Assembly (NCBI GenBank): GCA_903813345.2
Contig: CAIIXF020000012.1
Coordinates: 6,593,615 to 6,657,614 of the forward strand
Direction: 5' to 3'
Source of the DNA: Owenia fusiformis
Taxonomy: Eukaryota > Annelida > Polychaeta > Sabellida > Oweniidae
Length of the DNA stretch: 64,000 nucleotides
The notes under the pieces are model-generated. The model did no database searches, was not told the origin of the DNA, and worked only from the letters and a program-made list of their open reading frames with translations. Shown here one piece after another: positions 11,310 to 22,680 of the stretch (position 1 is the first letter of the stretch; each line of letters begins with the position of its first letter). The position numbers and the translations under genes are program-made.

Positions 11310-12715
11310 AATTTCAACTGATTGGGAAGAAAGTGGTTCCATTAATAGCCTAAAGCAAGGCTGCTGTCTTTCCCCGACCCTATTCTCCCTTGTAATGTCA
11401 GAACTAGTTGAAATGCTCCAAGAAGAATCAACAGGCATTCCTTTCGAGGGGCAAAAAATCCCAGCTCTAATGTTTGCTGATGACATTGTACTACTTGCTG
11501 ACAATGAAGAGGGTTTAAACAAAATGTTAAAAATTGCAGATAATTTCTCAATCAAATGGGGATTTAAATTTAGCTTAAAAAATCAAAAGTTATGATAGTA
11601 GGAAAACGTCTAGATAAACAAAAAGCTTCGATTTTGGGGGACTCGTATATTTCCGAAGTTCAGAACTATAAATATTTGGGTATACATATTGACAGGTCCA
11701 TGAAGGATTCTTTCCACATAAATAATATGTTAAGCTCTAAATCAAAAAGAGTACAAGGAATGATAAGTTCAACCTTAACCAAGCATTGCAATGTTATGCG
11801 AGTCAAATTCGGAATTAAAATGCATGATACAATGTTTTTGCCAGCCTTATTACATCGATGTCCCACCTTGATTCTGAATAAGACAACTTGCAAAAAATTC
11901 AAATCAATGCAATACAATGTAGCAAGAGCCATTCTCCAGCTTAGATGCCGCCCTGCAAGAGAGGCATTGTTAGGAGATTTAGGATTAAGACCTATTCTAG
12001 ATGTCATTGAAAAACGTCAAATCGATTTTTTTTATATTTAAAGCACTCTATTAAAGAAGGGTCAGTTCACAAAGCTATCTTCAACACAATGTACAACAAA
12101 TACATAAATGGTCAGGAAGGCAAGGCTTTCCCCTATTTTGCCAATATTCAGGAGATCCTGATAAAACATGGTCTGGATGGCATCCTTCAAAGGCAGGATG
12201 ATAACTGGTATAAAACATACATCCAGATCTAAAATGATTTAAGCCATGTAGCTTTCTTCTCTTCAATAGGGGAGAAGTCTTCCCTAAATCTTTACAAATG
12301 TTTGAAAAGTAATCTTTCTAAGGAAAATTATATGAACTCAGACTTTGATTTCTATGGTCAGAAACTTAAATTCATGGCCAGAGCGGGATGTTTTGGCCTT
12401 CGCTCCGACCTTCAAAGATGGGGTCAAGGCAATGGTATATGTCTCTTTTGTAACCTCAATGTTAAAGATACTATACAGCATAGACTTTTTGTCTGTCCCT
12501 ACTTTGGTAGTGATAGGAATGTATTTTTCAATAATGTTGTGTCAAACTGCAACCACCAACTCTCCTCTGACTTTCTAGCAGGAAGTGTACAACTAAAAAC
12601 ATGTTGGGCTCTGGGAGATGACACTTTAATCTTGTGGGGACATGATAATTACGTGAAGTTTGACAAATATGTCAAATTATTTTTAAAGAAAATACATGTA
12701 CAGTGCACACAATAG
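11310..12715 (+). pseudogene. Reverse transcriptase C-terminal half (LINE), broken frames
   Basis: The first frame gives LKQGCCLSPTLFSLVMSEL and the catalytic box MFADDIVLLADN (RT domains 4-5), stopping at 11593-11595. The next frame from about 11592 gives the thumb region with YKYLGIHIDRSM. A third, starting about 12239 and ending at 12715, gives LWxC-like terminal segment with GICLFCNLNVKDTIQHRLFVC, a CCHC-type motif common at LINE C-termini. At least one frameshift near 11590, one near 12030 and a stop near 12230 break the protein. The 5' part of the RT and any endonuclease are missing. Confidence 0.8.
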
Positions 12716-12860
12716 TCGTATGCATGTTTTTAGTGGTCTTTTGCATGATATGTTTTATCCCATTTATATTTTATATATGATGTATTGGATGCACCGGTTG
12801 AGTGCCGCTGCTCTAAAAGCGTTTTCCAAATAAATAAATTAAAAAAAATAAAAATAAAAA
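11310..12860 (+). mobile_element. 5'-truncated non-LTR retrotransposon inserted in the 57-bp satellite
   Basis: The satellite motif ATATATC is present immediately before (11303-11309) and after (12861-12867) the insert, giving a 7-bp target duplication. The insert ends in an A-rich tail of AAATAAAA-type repeats (about 12830-12860), as expected of target-primed reverse transcription. It contains reverse-transcriptase coding remains (see separate entry). Confidence 0.9.
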
Positions 12861-13333
12861 ATATATCTCATTTCAGCTAATCAGAACACAATATTCATAC
12901 TCTGTTCAATAGTCACGATATATCTCATTTCAGCCAATCAGAACACAATATTCATAATCTGTTCAATAGTCACGATATATCTCATTTCAGCCAATCAGAA
13001 CACAATTTTGATAATCTGTTCAATAGTCACAATATATCACATTCGAATAATCAGAACACAGTATACATAATGTGTTTAATAGTCACGATAAATCTCATTT
13101 CAGCCAATCAGAACACAATATTCATAATCTGTTAAATAGTCACGATATATTTCATTTCAGCCAATCAGAACACAATATTCATAATCTGTTAAATAGTCAC
13201 GATATATCACATTTGAATAATCAGAACACAATATACATAATGTGTTTAATAGTCACGATATATCCCATTCCAGCAAATCAGAACACAATGTACATAATCT
13301 GTTTAATGGTCATGATATATCACATTTCAGCCA
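12861..13333. repeat. 57-bp satellite array, right part (about 8 units)
   Basis: Direct continuation of the array left of the LINE, same unit and both subtypes, ending at CATTTCAGCCAAAGG where single-copy sequence starts. Confidence 0.9.
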
Positions 13334-13731
13334 AAGGTTGACCTTGCAAAAATTTACAAAATAGTATAACTTTCTGTTGAATTTCATTATATTTGTGATA
13401 TTATCAGTTTTTACACGTTTCAGTATGTGATTCGGGAAATATTCCACGAAACTAAAACTGATATCCCCACGAACGCCCAGCTTGAGTGGTGATACTTTTT
13501 ACTGAGTAACAAAGACAGTTATACAAAATATATATAAATAATTTTCGCATTAAATTGTTGTCAATCAGTCAAATTACATAAAGGACTTTTTTAACAGAAT
13601 GTTTTCAATAATTGGTTTTAGAGAAAAACATTGTTTAATTCAGTTCACCATATCGATGCCTATTATCCTTTGCAAGATTAACCTGTAATGTGGATAATAA
13701 ACAATATAGTGGACTGTTATTTTGGGGATTT

Positions 13732-13975
13732 GAAAATCTTTTCACAATTTTTGACATTCACAAGTTAGAAAAATCAAAAGCTATGTATAATTGTTTTAAG
13801 GAACCACGAAACTTCCCTGCATGTTTTAAAAAATTATCACAATGTTTTTTATCGCATTTCTAGACAGTTTCGTAATGAACGCGCCTGTAAGATAAAAACT
13901 GAATTGACAAGCATGTCAGTTGCATTTTCTGAAGACATCTTATGGAATTCACCATTTTCTACCAAAATGGACAAT
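13732..13975 (+). pseudogene. Decayed LINE reverse transcriptase C-terminus, second family
   Basis: GAAAATCTTTTCACAATTTT onward is about 80% identical to the 3' coding part of the LINE at 49980-50215: both have TTTTTGACATTCACAAGTTAG, a shared KxxxMYNC coding stretch and AAAACTGAATTGACAA. Stops and frameshifts interrupt the reading frame. The two copies belong to one LINE family, different from the one in the satellite. Confidence 0.75.
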
Positions 13976-14928
13976 AGATGGAAGCATGGGTGCTAGAAGG
14001 GCCAGACAGCATGCAAGCATATAGAAACAGTCACGTAATTCCTTGATTTAACAAGTAATTTCATTTCGATCAAAGTAAGACACTTTAAAATTATCTAGAA
14101 ATTAGACCAGATCTTTATTAACTGCCATAGTGTCAAAGATAGAGCAAGTTGGTGAATGACACTTCTAGTCCGAGCTGATTTTCCTAAGAGCTCTAGATAA
14201 TGAGATTGTTGTCCGGGTGTCCGGGTGTCCGCCACAAAAATCACTGCATGGTTGTCCTACATATAGTATATGCTTTACACTGGTATAGGGTACATTTTTC
14301 GGGAAACCGGGGCTTTTACTTCTAAGAAAATTAGGATTAAGGCAAGGATGTTTTGACTTAACCTGGGGATATATGAAATATTGTCTTAAGTGAATATCAT
14401 CAAATTCCTTTTGTTGCCCTGTACCCTTTACACATGTCACATTACCTTTTTGAAGCATTGGGCAAAACATTGCTTCATGCTGATTTTCACTATTGCATAC
14501 GTTTTGCTTGTGGGGACCATCCTATTGACATTTTCAAATTCTGTTGTCTCTTGTTAATCAAAATAACTTTATTTTTATCGAAATTAATTGATATCATACT
14601 TAAAATGCAGTTAAGTGTTTAAAGGCTGTTTTAGAAGGCAACCTTGTGTGACCCCAATCTAAAGAGAAAAGCCCCTGTTTTGATCAAAATGAAATGAAAA
14701 ATGAATTTTCTTAAGGGAAATCAGTGCTTTCAAACGGTATGTTCATTTTTGTGGCGGAGTACCGGACAACGACAGTTCATGTCTTCTGGAGCAGCTCGGG
14801 GACTATTCCTTTTACATATTGTAGTTTCCTCGTCTCTCTGGATATTAGATGTTGCACAGCAATCAATAATACTTGTAAGCCATACTTGTACATTGTCGTT
14901 TTGTTTAGTTCTATGTTTTCCGATGTTA
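13976..14928. other. Spacer before vWA paralog C
   Basis: AT-rich DNA. A 101-codon minus frame at 14165-14470 is not recognisable and overlaps a short CCGGGTGT repeat; not called as a gene. No polyadenylation hexamer clearly placed for the vWA gene ending at 14929. Confidence 0.4.
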
Positions 14929-16281
14929 TCAGCCACATTTATATTTTTTAAACAAATATTCACTAACATTATTAACTACACGTTGATTATCCCCCTGTGT
15001 ATAAACAAATATTTTATCAACATCACCAACAATTGGTAGAATTTCAACATCAATGGCGGTGCCGCCATATTTAATCTCATTCTTTTCATCCCTACGATTC
15101 CTAGCTTGTGTTTTAATCCACAGAATGTCGACATCATCTTTTTTTAACATGTCAGCTAATTTTAAACTCAGTTTGCGCGTGCGTATTGGCGACGTCCATC
15201 CATCACCTATAAAAATCAAAACGTCTTTGAATTCCCCGTCATCTCGATCATCATCCCCGTTGAAATATCCGCTCGCCATACTCATTGCTCGGTAAGGTAT
15301 TGTCCTACAGGTCATGTTCGCAGTTCTAAGACTTTCCAACCCAGTCAAAATGGTATCACTATTTGCTCCCGGGTTAAAATCCACTTTGCTTTGAACATCG
15401 ACATATTGACCAAAGGAAAATGCACCGAATCGTGCACCTGCAATATCTGATATTTGAAATCTACTGGCAATATCTATTATCAGTTTCACTTGGTCATCTC
15501 TTACATTGCGACCCAGTGAACAAGACGCATCATTTGCAAACACGATATCTGCACACACTGAAAATAGATATAATATAATTCATTATAATTAATCAGCCGC
15601 TTCGATAACAGAGCATTTTTCATGTTTGCCAGTTTTTTTATATTATGATTAATATGCAATATATTCGGTTCCATTTGGTGAAATTATTTAAACTTAAAGG
15701 GAGTTACATTCATGTATCGTTGACCTAAAATATCCCAAAATAAACATTTTGGATAGGCATGAACTGCAAATGTTCCATAAAATGACGTTTAAATCGTTTC
15801 AGCGTTTTTCTCATTATTATATCATAGTAAATATGCAGGTTTTGAAAATGTTATTAAGTTTTAATTACTTGCAAAAAGCGAAAGTGCATTTGTACTGCAT
15901 TCTTGAGAATAAATGAAGTCAATTCAGAAATTGTCATATTAATCTAAAAATATATGCGTAAAAATACATAACGTTTATGTGTATCATCGATATTACCATG
16001 CAACAATTCCGCCAAGATGATCTAGGAGTGCCCTACATACCTGACACAGACGCTGCCGGATTAACAATCTGGTCATTATTTGGCGTTTTAGTCGTTATCT
16101 TTGGAATACCACCTGCAGAAAGCCCTCCTTCAAGGTTCAACTTAAATTTATCAAATACTCCATTCGATGGTATTTTGTTTAGTTTAGCTTTTCTCCTCAT
16201 TTGGTTGATGAAGTTTCCCTGTGCGACTTGCTGGTGGGTCATAAGTAGTGCCAATGTGAATACAATTTCTTGATAAACCAT
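14929..16281 (-). CDS. Secreted vWA-domain protein, paralog C (two exons)
   Basis: Exon 1 is 16281-16041, exon 2 is 15557-14929, separated by a 483-bp phase-1 intron with GT (16040) and AG (15558) ends. Exon 1 starts MVYQEIVFTLALLMTHQQVA (signal peptide), then FINQMRRKAK and the motif EGGLSAGG followed by a Thr/Pro-rich linker. Exon 2 is a single vWA domain: DASCS MIDAS, TCRTIPYRAM loop, FIGDGWTSP; it ends KKYKCG. Four cysteines match the paralogs. Closest to paralog A (both have ISDIAGARFGAFSFG and IPYRAM...GYFNG). Likely extracellular, cation-dependent binding; ligand unknown. Confidence 0.8.
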
Positions 16282-17395
16282 GTTTGATGGTTTGATTCAG
16301 TTGTAATTGATTATCGAGAAAACTGACCTACAATAAATAATTATAATTGTTTATTATCGTGATAGTTTAATTTTTCAAAATATTCAGACCAAATCTGCAC
16401 ACGGATTTGATTAGGTTCTCATTGATTATTGGTTCAACTGACCTATGCTAATTAATATATGTCTCTTGTCATCATGAAAGCTTTTCGAAATAATCCGACA
16501 CTTTCTCAAAATGCATCTTGTCGCATTTTTCTTTTTTGTTCATCATTTTAATCGCACTCTGGTATGTAGTTTTGATAAGAAATCATATCAAATATATTGT
16601 ACTCCCACTCAACTACTTGAATATAATTGTCGTGATTGAGGAATATGTAATACATCTGGTTTGATTTAATTAATGGCAATTTAATCAATGTCATAATCTA
16701 AAAATAATTTGATGTTTCATGAGTAAATGTCGCCCAAAATAGATTTTAGGATATGAGGATATTACTATTCCATTTTACTTTATGTATGACAAATATATGT
16801 ATCTTATGACGACATGGAAGATGAACAAAAATTCAAAACTTTGGTAAGGAGAAGTATTGACCGTGTAGTAAGCACTTTGAATTCCATATTCCCAAAACTT
16901 TTGAATTAACAGGGTTTTAAACGAGTTGTGGATTGGAAAAATCACCATGAGAAGGTAAAATGTCTTGCAAATCAAACCAGACGAAACGTTGTCATTGATT
17001 TATCGAAGAAGAAATTCAAAATAATAATTGTCCAAGGTGTTGTTATTTTGATTGTCACAGAAAAACATCAAGTAAAAAGGTAAAAACGTTCAAGTGGTTA
17101 ACGTTTAATCTATTCGAAGTGTATAGGGTGCAAGGGAATAAAACCAGTGCTCAAAATCCAAAAATGCTAATTACGTCCGTCCCCGGATAAAGTACGAACA
17201 GGTGCCTTAATGTATTGTAATTTTCATACAACCCGGTTTGAGAGATAAATACTTTGAAGACTGAAAATGTAAAATGACAACCGATGAAATTGATTTTCAA
17301 AAATGACCAAGGTGTTGTTGCTGTATGTAAAAATAGGTAATTCAATATGATTATAAATATACACCATTGGTAAACAGTTTTCACATATTGCAAAA
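16282..17395. other. Spacer upstream of vWA paralog C
   Basis: Presumably contains the promoter of the gene starting at 16281. AT-rich; no clear TATA context, repeat or conserved frame was identified. Confidence 0.4.
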
Positions 17396-17397
17396 TA

Positions 17398-17851
17398 CAA
17401 GGGCCGATCAAAAAGTTTCTTACCGTTGGCTCTAGATTTTATAATAAGAGGAGTTGGATGCTCAAACTTTTACATGAGACAGGGTAGTAATTTAATCATC
17501 TTTAATTAGTTTTTCTGCTAATATTCATTCTCATTCAAAATATTCAACCCCAGTTGCAATGCACTTCCTTTATCTGTTCACTCGATCGAAATATACATGT
17601 TTAAGGCCTTCGTATGAGAGGTTTGAAACGATGTCGGTAAAATTCCAGAACCACAACTCAGCAGATATTTAATATATATAACGCTGCTCCACCTAACTTT
17701 GTCATTGAAAGTATGAATTGACTCTGTGTCACTACCAATAAACCAATTTATATGAAACTCTTACAGTTTCAAGCAAACTTACTATCCTGTCTCATGTTAA
17801 GTTTGAGCTTCCAACTCCTCTTACGGTAAGAAACTTTTTGATCGGCCCTTG
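17398..17851. mobile_element. Mariner-type MITE (454 bp)
   Basis: CAAGGGCCGATCAAAAAGTT at the left end is inverted at the right end (ACTTTTTGATCGGCCCTTG), and similarity between arms continues for about 90 bp including GAGGAGTTGGA and ATGAGACAGG. TA lies on both sides (17396-17397, 17852-17853). No coding capacity. Confidence 0.85.
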
Positions 17852-17853
17852 TA

Positions 17854-18992
17854 TTTTATACAATGCCACTAAAAATATATGAAATGACCTAAGATAATAT
17901 ATTTTCAATTCAACTTTTTGCAAGGGTTATGCATGGATTGTCGACTTGACGACAAGACAGCACCTAACATTGAGCTACATAAGCATATGTTGCTTGCTAT
18001 TTCCTTGTATGATACTATTTATGGAATTTTACTCAAGTATGAACTTATCAGCTTATCGGTTTCATCGGTTTCAAAAGAATCTATCTAATGAGTGACCTTG
18101 AGTGAATATAGTTGGTTATATAATAGCATGCAGTTACTTGAAATAACGTGTTCGGATTTGCTGGAATAGGACACGCCTATGTATGAATATAACATTATTA
18201 TTTGCTATAAAAGTCCTAGGCCTGTTATAGATGGCGTCACTTATTGAAGGGCCAAGCACTGTGAAGATGTTTCATCCATCTGCAGAATCTCATGCTGCCT
18301 CAGATATCATCTGACTTATTTGAAAACAATATTTAATACTTTACCAAATAAAATATAAATTCTGCAACGTCGCTTTAGAAATTCAGAGAATAGTATTTTA
18401 ATAAGCAATTTTTCTAGAGGATTATGTGGTTCTGTATATGCTGCACTTTTAGCATTTAGTGACTTGACCAAGGTATTTTTGAATCTGCAGTACATATATA
18501 TAAGAAATGATCCATCGAGAAAAATAACTTTAATTTCCAACACTGGATTTTTTCCAAATATTTACATTATTCAAATCGTGAATTCATGATCATGATGAAT
18601 TTTTCAAAAAATCGCTATTTTATTCCAAAAAATGATGGCTTTACTGCAGATAAAATACTTGTATACTTATCTGAGCTCTAATCCATTAACTGTTGTAAAT
18701 ATGGAAAAGGAAATGTGAAAGGGCCCGTCTTTTTCAATATCAAACAATAGAAGTTGTTTTGCTTTTTTCTTGTTTCACAATAAACATCGGGTGCCGAACC
18801 TATGGAACCTTTAAAAACCTATAGCCTATAAAATGGCTAAAATGAATCATAATGACAATTAAAGATGTCATTTTCACAGATTTGAAATCTCAAGTCACAG
18901 CCTTATTGGAATCGAACGTCAGTAATCGCACATATTGTTTGATGTATGCATACGAAAAGGACAGAACGATGAGTGAAAACAACAGTTTCCAT
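17854..18992. other. Spacer downstream of vWA paralog D
   Basis: AT-rich with only short frames (a 75-codon minus frame at 18316-18543 has no recognisable motif). No repeat family recognised. Confidence 0.4.
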
Positions 18993-18998
18993 TTTATT
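18993..18998 (-). terminator. Polyadenylation signal for vWA paralog D
   Basis: Minus-strand AATAAA 62 nt beyond the stop codon at 19060. Confidence 0.4.
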
Positions 18999-19059
18999 TT
19001 TCTAAACTACTTTTCAAAATCGAAAACATGCCCCACTTTTAACCATGAATATCGTGGAT

Positions 19060-20710
19060 TTATTCCTTGCAAAAATAACGCGAAGCTAGAAATTGGCCAA
19101 CTTCTTCAGCAATACGTTCAAGATGGCCTGGAGGGTATTGAAAGATTTTATTGGCATCTTTTACAATCGGTAGAATCTCGACATCTTCTGCAGTGCCACC
19201 ATTTTTAGTTTGCTTCCTTTCTTCATGATTTTCTTTCGCTTTTGTTTTTATCCATAGAATCTCAACATTTTCTTTCTTAAGTCGTTTTGCCTCTTTTGTA
19301 TTTAATTTGCGTGTCCGCGGTGGCGATGTCCAGCCATCTCCTATGAAAATCAAAACATCCTTGTATACATCATCATCTCGATCATCGGTCCCTGTAAAAT
19401 AATTTATTGACTCTCTCATCGCCCGATAAGGCATGGTCCTACAACGATCTAGATTTCTTGCGATATTATTTAATCCATCCAGAATGGTAGATCTATTTGA
19501 CCTAGGGCTGAAATCCATTTTACTTTCTTTATGGACGTTGTGACCATAAGAAAACGCCCCAATTCTTGCACTTTTATCTGAAATCTCTATTCTACTCGCT
19601 ATAGCGACTAAGAGGTCCACTTGGTCTGTCTTGACTTTGTTGGCCAATGAACAAGATGCATCATTTGCAAATACAATGTCTGCACATACTGCAAAGAAAA
19701 ATGACAGCAGTTTGAAACAACTAGTAAAACGGGTTGTGATCCAAAGATATGTCCGGCATCTGGGAGCATGCACCTTTTCAACAAAATGAAAGAAAACTTA
19801 ACCACTTATTTTTACAAATTAATGTTGCATTATTATTTGCGGGTATCCTTCACGATTTGTTTGAAATTTGATAATGCTAGGAGTAAATTTCAAATGTGAA
19901 ATAAACATAACATACATTTTAGATGAGAGACCCATATTGGCACGTTCTCTCCTCGAATCTCTCTATACATTTCACATTTGAAACTGCTTCAAACTTCAAA
20001 CAGAACCTAAGGGTTCCCGGAAATGATATACCCATCGCATGGGGTAAGTAATTTGCTTTGATATAAAGATACATATGAGTTAAAAATAATTTCGTGTTTT
20101 ATGAAAAATAGCATGCTCTCTCACGCTGGACAAATCTCTCGAAATGCAATGCTCGTTCACTTAAGATTGCACTTACATAGCAATGATAGAATAGATAGAT
20201 CGTTTAACGTGCTGCGCTTTCGTACGATTACAAACTGTTAAAATAACTATATGGTATTGTACGAAAGTACAAATGCATGCTGACGCAACACGATTCAATA
20301 TAGATAAAGAAAATAATTTAGAGACCAACCTTGGTAAAATAGGTTACTTATGGTTAGTTTAAAAATTGCATTATTTATAATATAGCGTTATAAATACTCT
20401 TCTTTGATCAAAAACCCCATGTGGCACTTTTACTTTTCACAGCCTTACATGTACCTTTGTATTTCGACCCATCCTGATTCCCTGCTCCTGCGGCAAAAAC
20501 AACGTCGTCAACAACTGGTGGCGGTTTTTTTCGTATAACACGTGCAGAGAGTCCATGTGTGCCTATGATAATTTTCTCGAATATACCAACTCCTGTATTT
20601 TGAAGTTTAGCTTGTTTCAACTTTTCAATAAGGTTTAGGGCATCTGCGTGTAAAATTTCCCTCAAAACAATAAGATTAACAAAGAGATATAAAATCCTTG
20701 CGTAATCCAT
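19060..20710 (-). CDS. Secreted vWA-domain protein, paralog D (two exons)
   Basis: Exon 1 is 20710-20455, exon 2 is 19688-19060; the 766-bp intron is phase 1 with GT (20454) and AG (19689) ends. The start MDYARI at 20710 is chosen because it aligns with MDYIGI of paralog B; an in-frame Met 21 codons upstream precedes a non-signal-like sequence. Exon 1 has the signal segment LYLFVNLIVL, the amphipathic LIEKLKQAK and HGLSARV, a diverged form of the shared GLSGG motif, then a KKPPPVV linker. Exon 2 is a vWA domain with DASCS, CRTMPYRAM and FIGDGWTSP, ending ASRYFCKE. It pairs with paralog B by sequence. Cation-dependent extracellular binding is inferred from the MIDAS residues. Confidence 0.8.
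19888..19983. repeat. Short foldback in intron of vWA paralog D
   Basis: TTTCAAATGTGAAAT (19888-19902) is the reverse complement of ATTTCACATTTGAAA (19969-19983), loop about 66 bp. Probably a degraded small TIR element. Confidence 0.5.
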
Positions 20711-22572
20711 GGTTGGTGTTTTTTCTAAAATATCATCCTCATAACAGTACAAAGATAGTATTTTTATATTCATTTATTCATCACTCTTGGCAGTAATCAG
20801 CTTTGTCGAGTGTTCCTGGGTTATTATTTGCAGATCTTAAAATATGTCGGCCTCTTCACACAATCACATTATAAATACTTTTGCATTATCAATGTCAAGG
20901 CATGTCTTATTATTAAAAGATGATAAAAAAGAAACATTGGAAATTGCTATCGATTAAATATGTCCAAGTACTTATTTTTCATTATTGGTCATTATCTGAC
21001 AATGATGAGACACGAAGATAAGTTGTTAAATTACCAATACGACATGAAACATATCAAAGTGTTTCTGATAATTATGTCGGGGGTACTACATGTTCGTATC
21101 GACATTTTGTCATTGTGAAAGAATATACGTAATAAAATATGAAGAACAGCTTAAGCAAACACATTTAAAGGATCGGCGAATGATTCGATATCATTTGTTA
21201 AGGTCATGTTCTTGTCAATAGACCATTCCAATACATCATGTCCCGTTTTGGTAAATAAAAAAACCTATGATATATTGGCTAGATCGATGATGCCATCAGT
21301 GGGCTTTAGGGCATTACTTAAGCTTTTCGGGTATTATTTTTTAATTTAAGGCCAGCTTATCAAAGGACCTTCAGTTTCAATATTTCGGGCCCAATTTTTG
21401 ATTTGGGTCCCAGAATATTTTTCCTATCTTCCATGTTCGCCATTGTATGACGTCATCACCAATCCAGCCAACATAACAATAACTTCTTCGATTTAACAAA
21501 AGGTAGGCATGGTGTATGCTGGAAAGGTCAAATGAATGATTTCTTTTGACCTCATCAAACGGAATCTTGAACTATAACGTTCTTGCCCTTACTATAGGTA
21601 CTAACTAACTAACTATAGGACTCACTTTATCTGATTTATTAAAGGGCAACCGGGCAACCATGACATTTTCCTCATATATTTCTACTGTTACATCACATGC
21701 TAACGATGTCCTTCATTACACATAGATGTAACATAACACTTTAATAAATGACATGACAATTATTTTAGGGGCATTTTACTAGATTTGACGGAATACATAT
21801 ACACTTGTATACTTGTATTATACGTGCATGTATGTTAAGAATATTCATATTAAACTTAACTTTTAAATGTAAGTGCAGTACAAAATCAATTTATACCTAC
21901 ATTCATATTTGTTTAACCTGTTTCGTATCATTGCGAAAACAGCAATCAATTGATGGTCAGATGTTTATAGTGTGACAATAGGAGACCTTCACTAACCTTC
22001 ATTAACCTTTGCTTTGTGCATTGAGCTTCTGTTGAACTCAATTAATTTGCAATAGGCAACCAAGACAGCTAATGACAATATGGTGTGTCAGAAATGATAG
22101 ATGAAAGGAAATCAAACAATAAATATAAATTACATTCAATATTCGGATGATTGGCAATTCACATTCGATTCCTTTGTAACACAAAATGGTGTTATATTGA
22201 GCATTTCTTGAAAATGCCTCGTGCTATAAAGTGTCTGATTTTATTTGTACGTCTTTTGAATTTAACTGTTAATTTTAAGTAAGAGTCAACTATACTATTG
22301 CAATATCATCTCTTTGAGGACATAACACTCTATCCTTATCTTTTCGATTTATATTGAAATACATTGACATGACTCTAGAGTATTCATATTATGATATGTG
22401 ATGGGCATACGTGGCCAACGAAATGTGACTCCATAAGTAGCATCCCCGGGAGTAGCATTCACATGTCAGTAAAAGAGTACGACTTTTGTATTGGATTGAA
22501 ACATATATTTAAATGCAACATTAAAATTATTTCGTCATAAGTATTTCAATGAAAGTTATTTGTATACATTAC
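20711..22572. other. Spacer between vWA paralog D and the GH76 gene
   Basis: About 1.9 kb of AT-rich DNA; a minor ACTA/ACTAA run near 21600 and no frames or repeats of note. Confidence 0.5.
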
Positions 22573-22578
22573 TTTATT
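22573..22578 (-). terminator. Polyadenylation signal for the GH76 gene
   Basis: Minus-strand AATAAA 103 nt downstream of the stop codon at 22681. Confidence 0.45.
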
Positions 22579-22680
22579 CTTTTAGAACATTGCAGTCAAT
22601 GAGGATATTCAGAAAACAATATCTTCGAAATATTAGAAGTCAACATTTTCAGCTTTACCAATATATCCCTTGAGTTGAAA

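Noticed and set aside
10734-11595. Long plus-strand frames (100 and 179 codons) with repeated ISANQNTIFIIC
   Set aside because: They are readings through the 57-bp satellite, whose period is a multiple of three; the second also runs into LINE sequence.
14165-14470. 101-codon minus frame
   Set aside because: Not recognisable; contains a short direct repeat of CCGGGTGT and no supporting signals.
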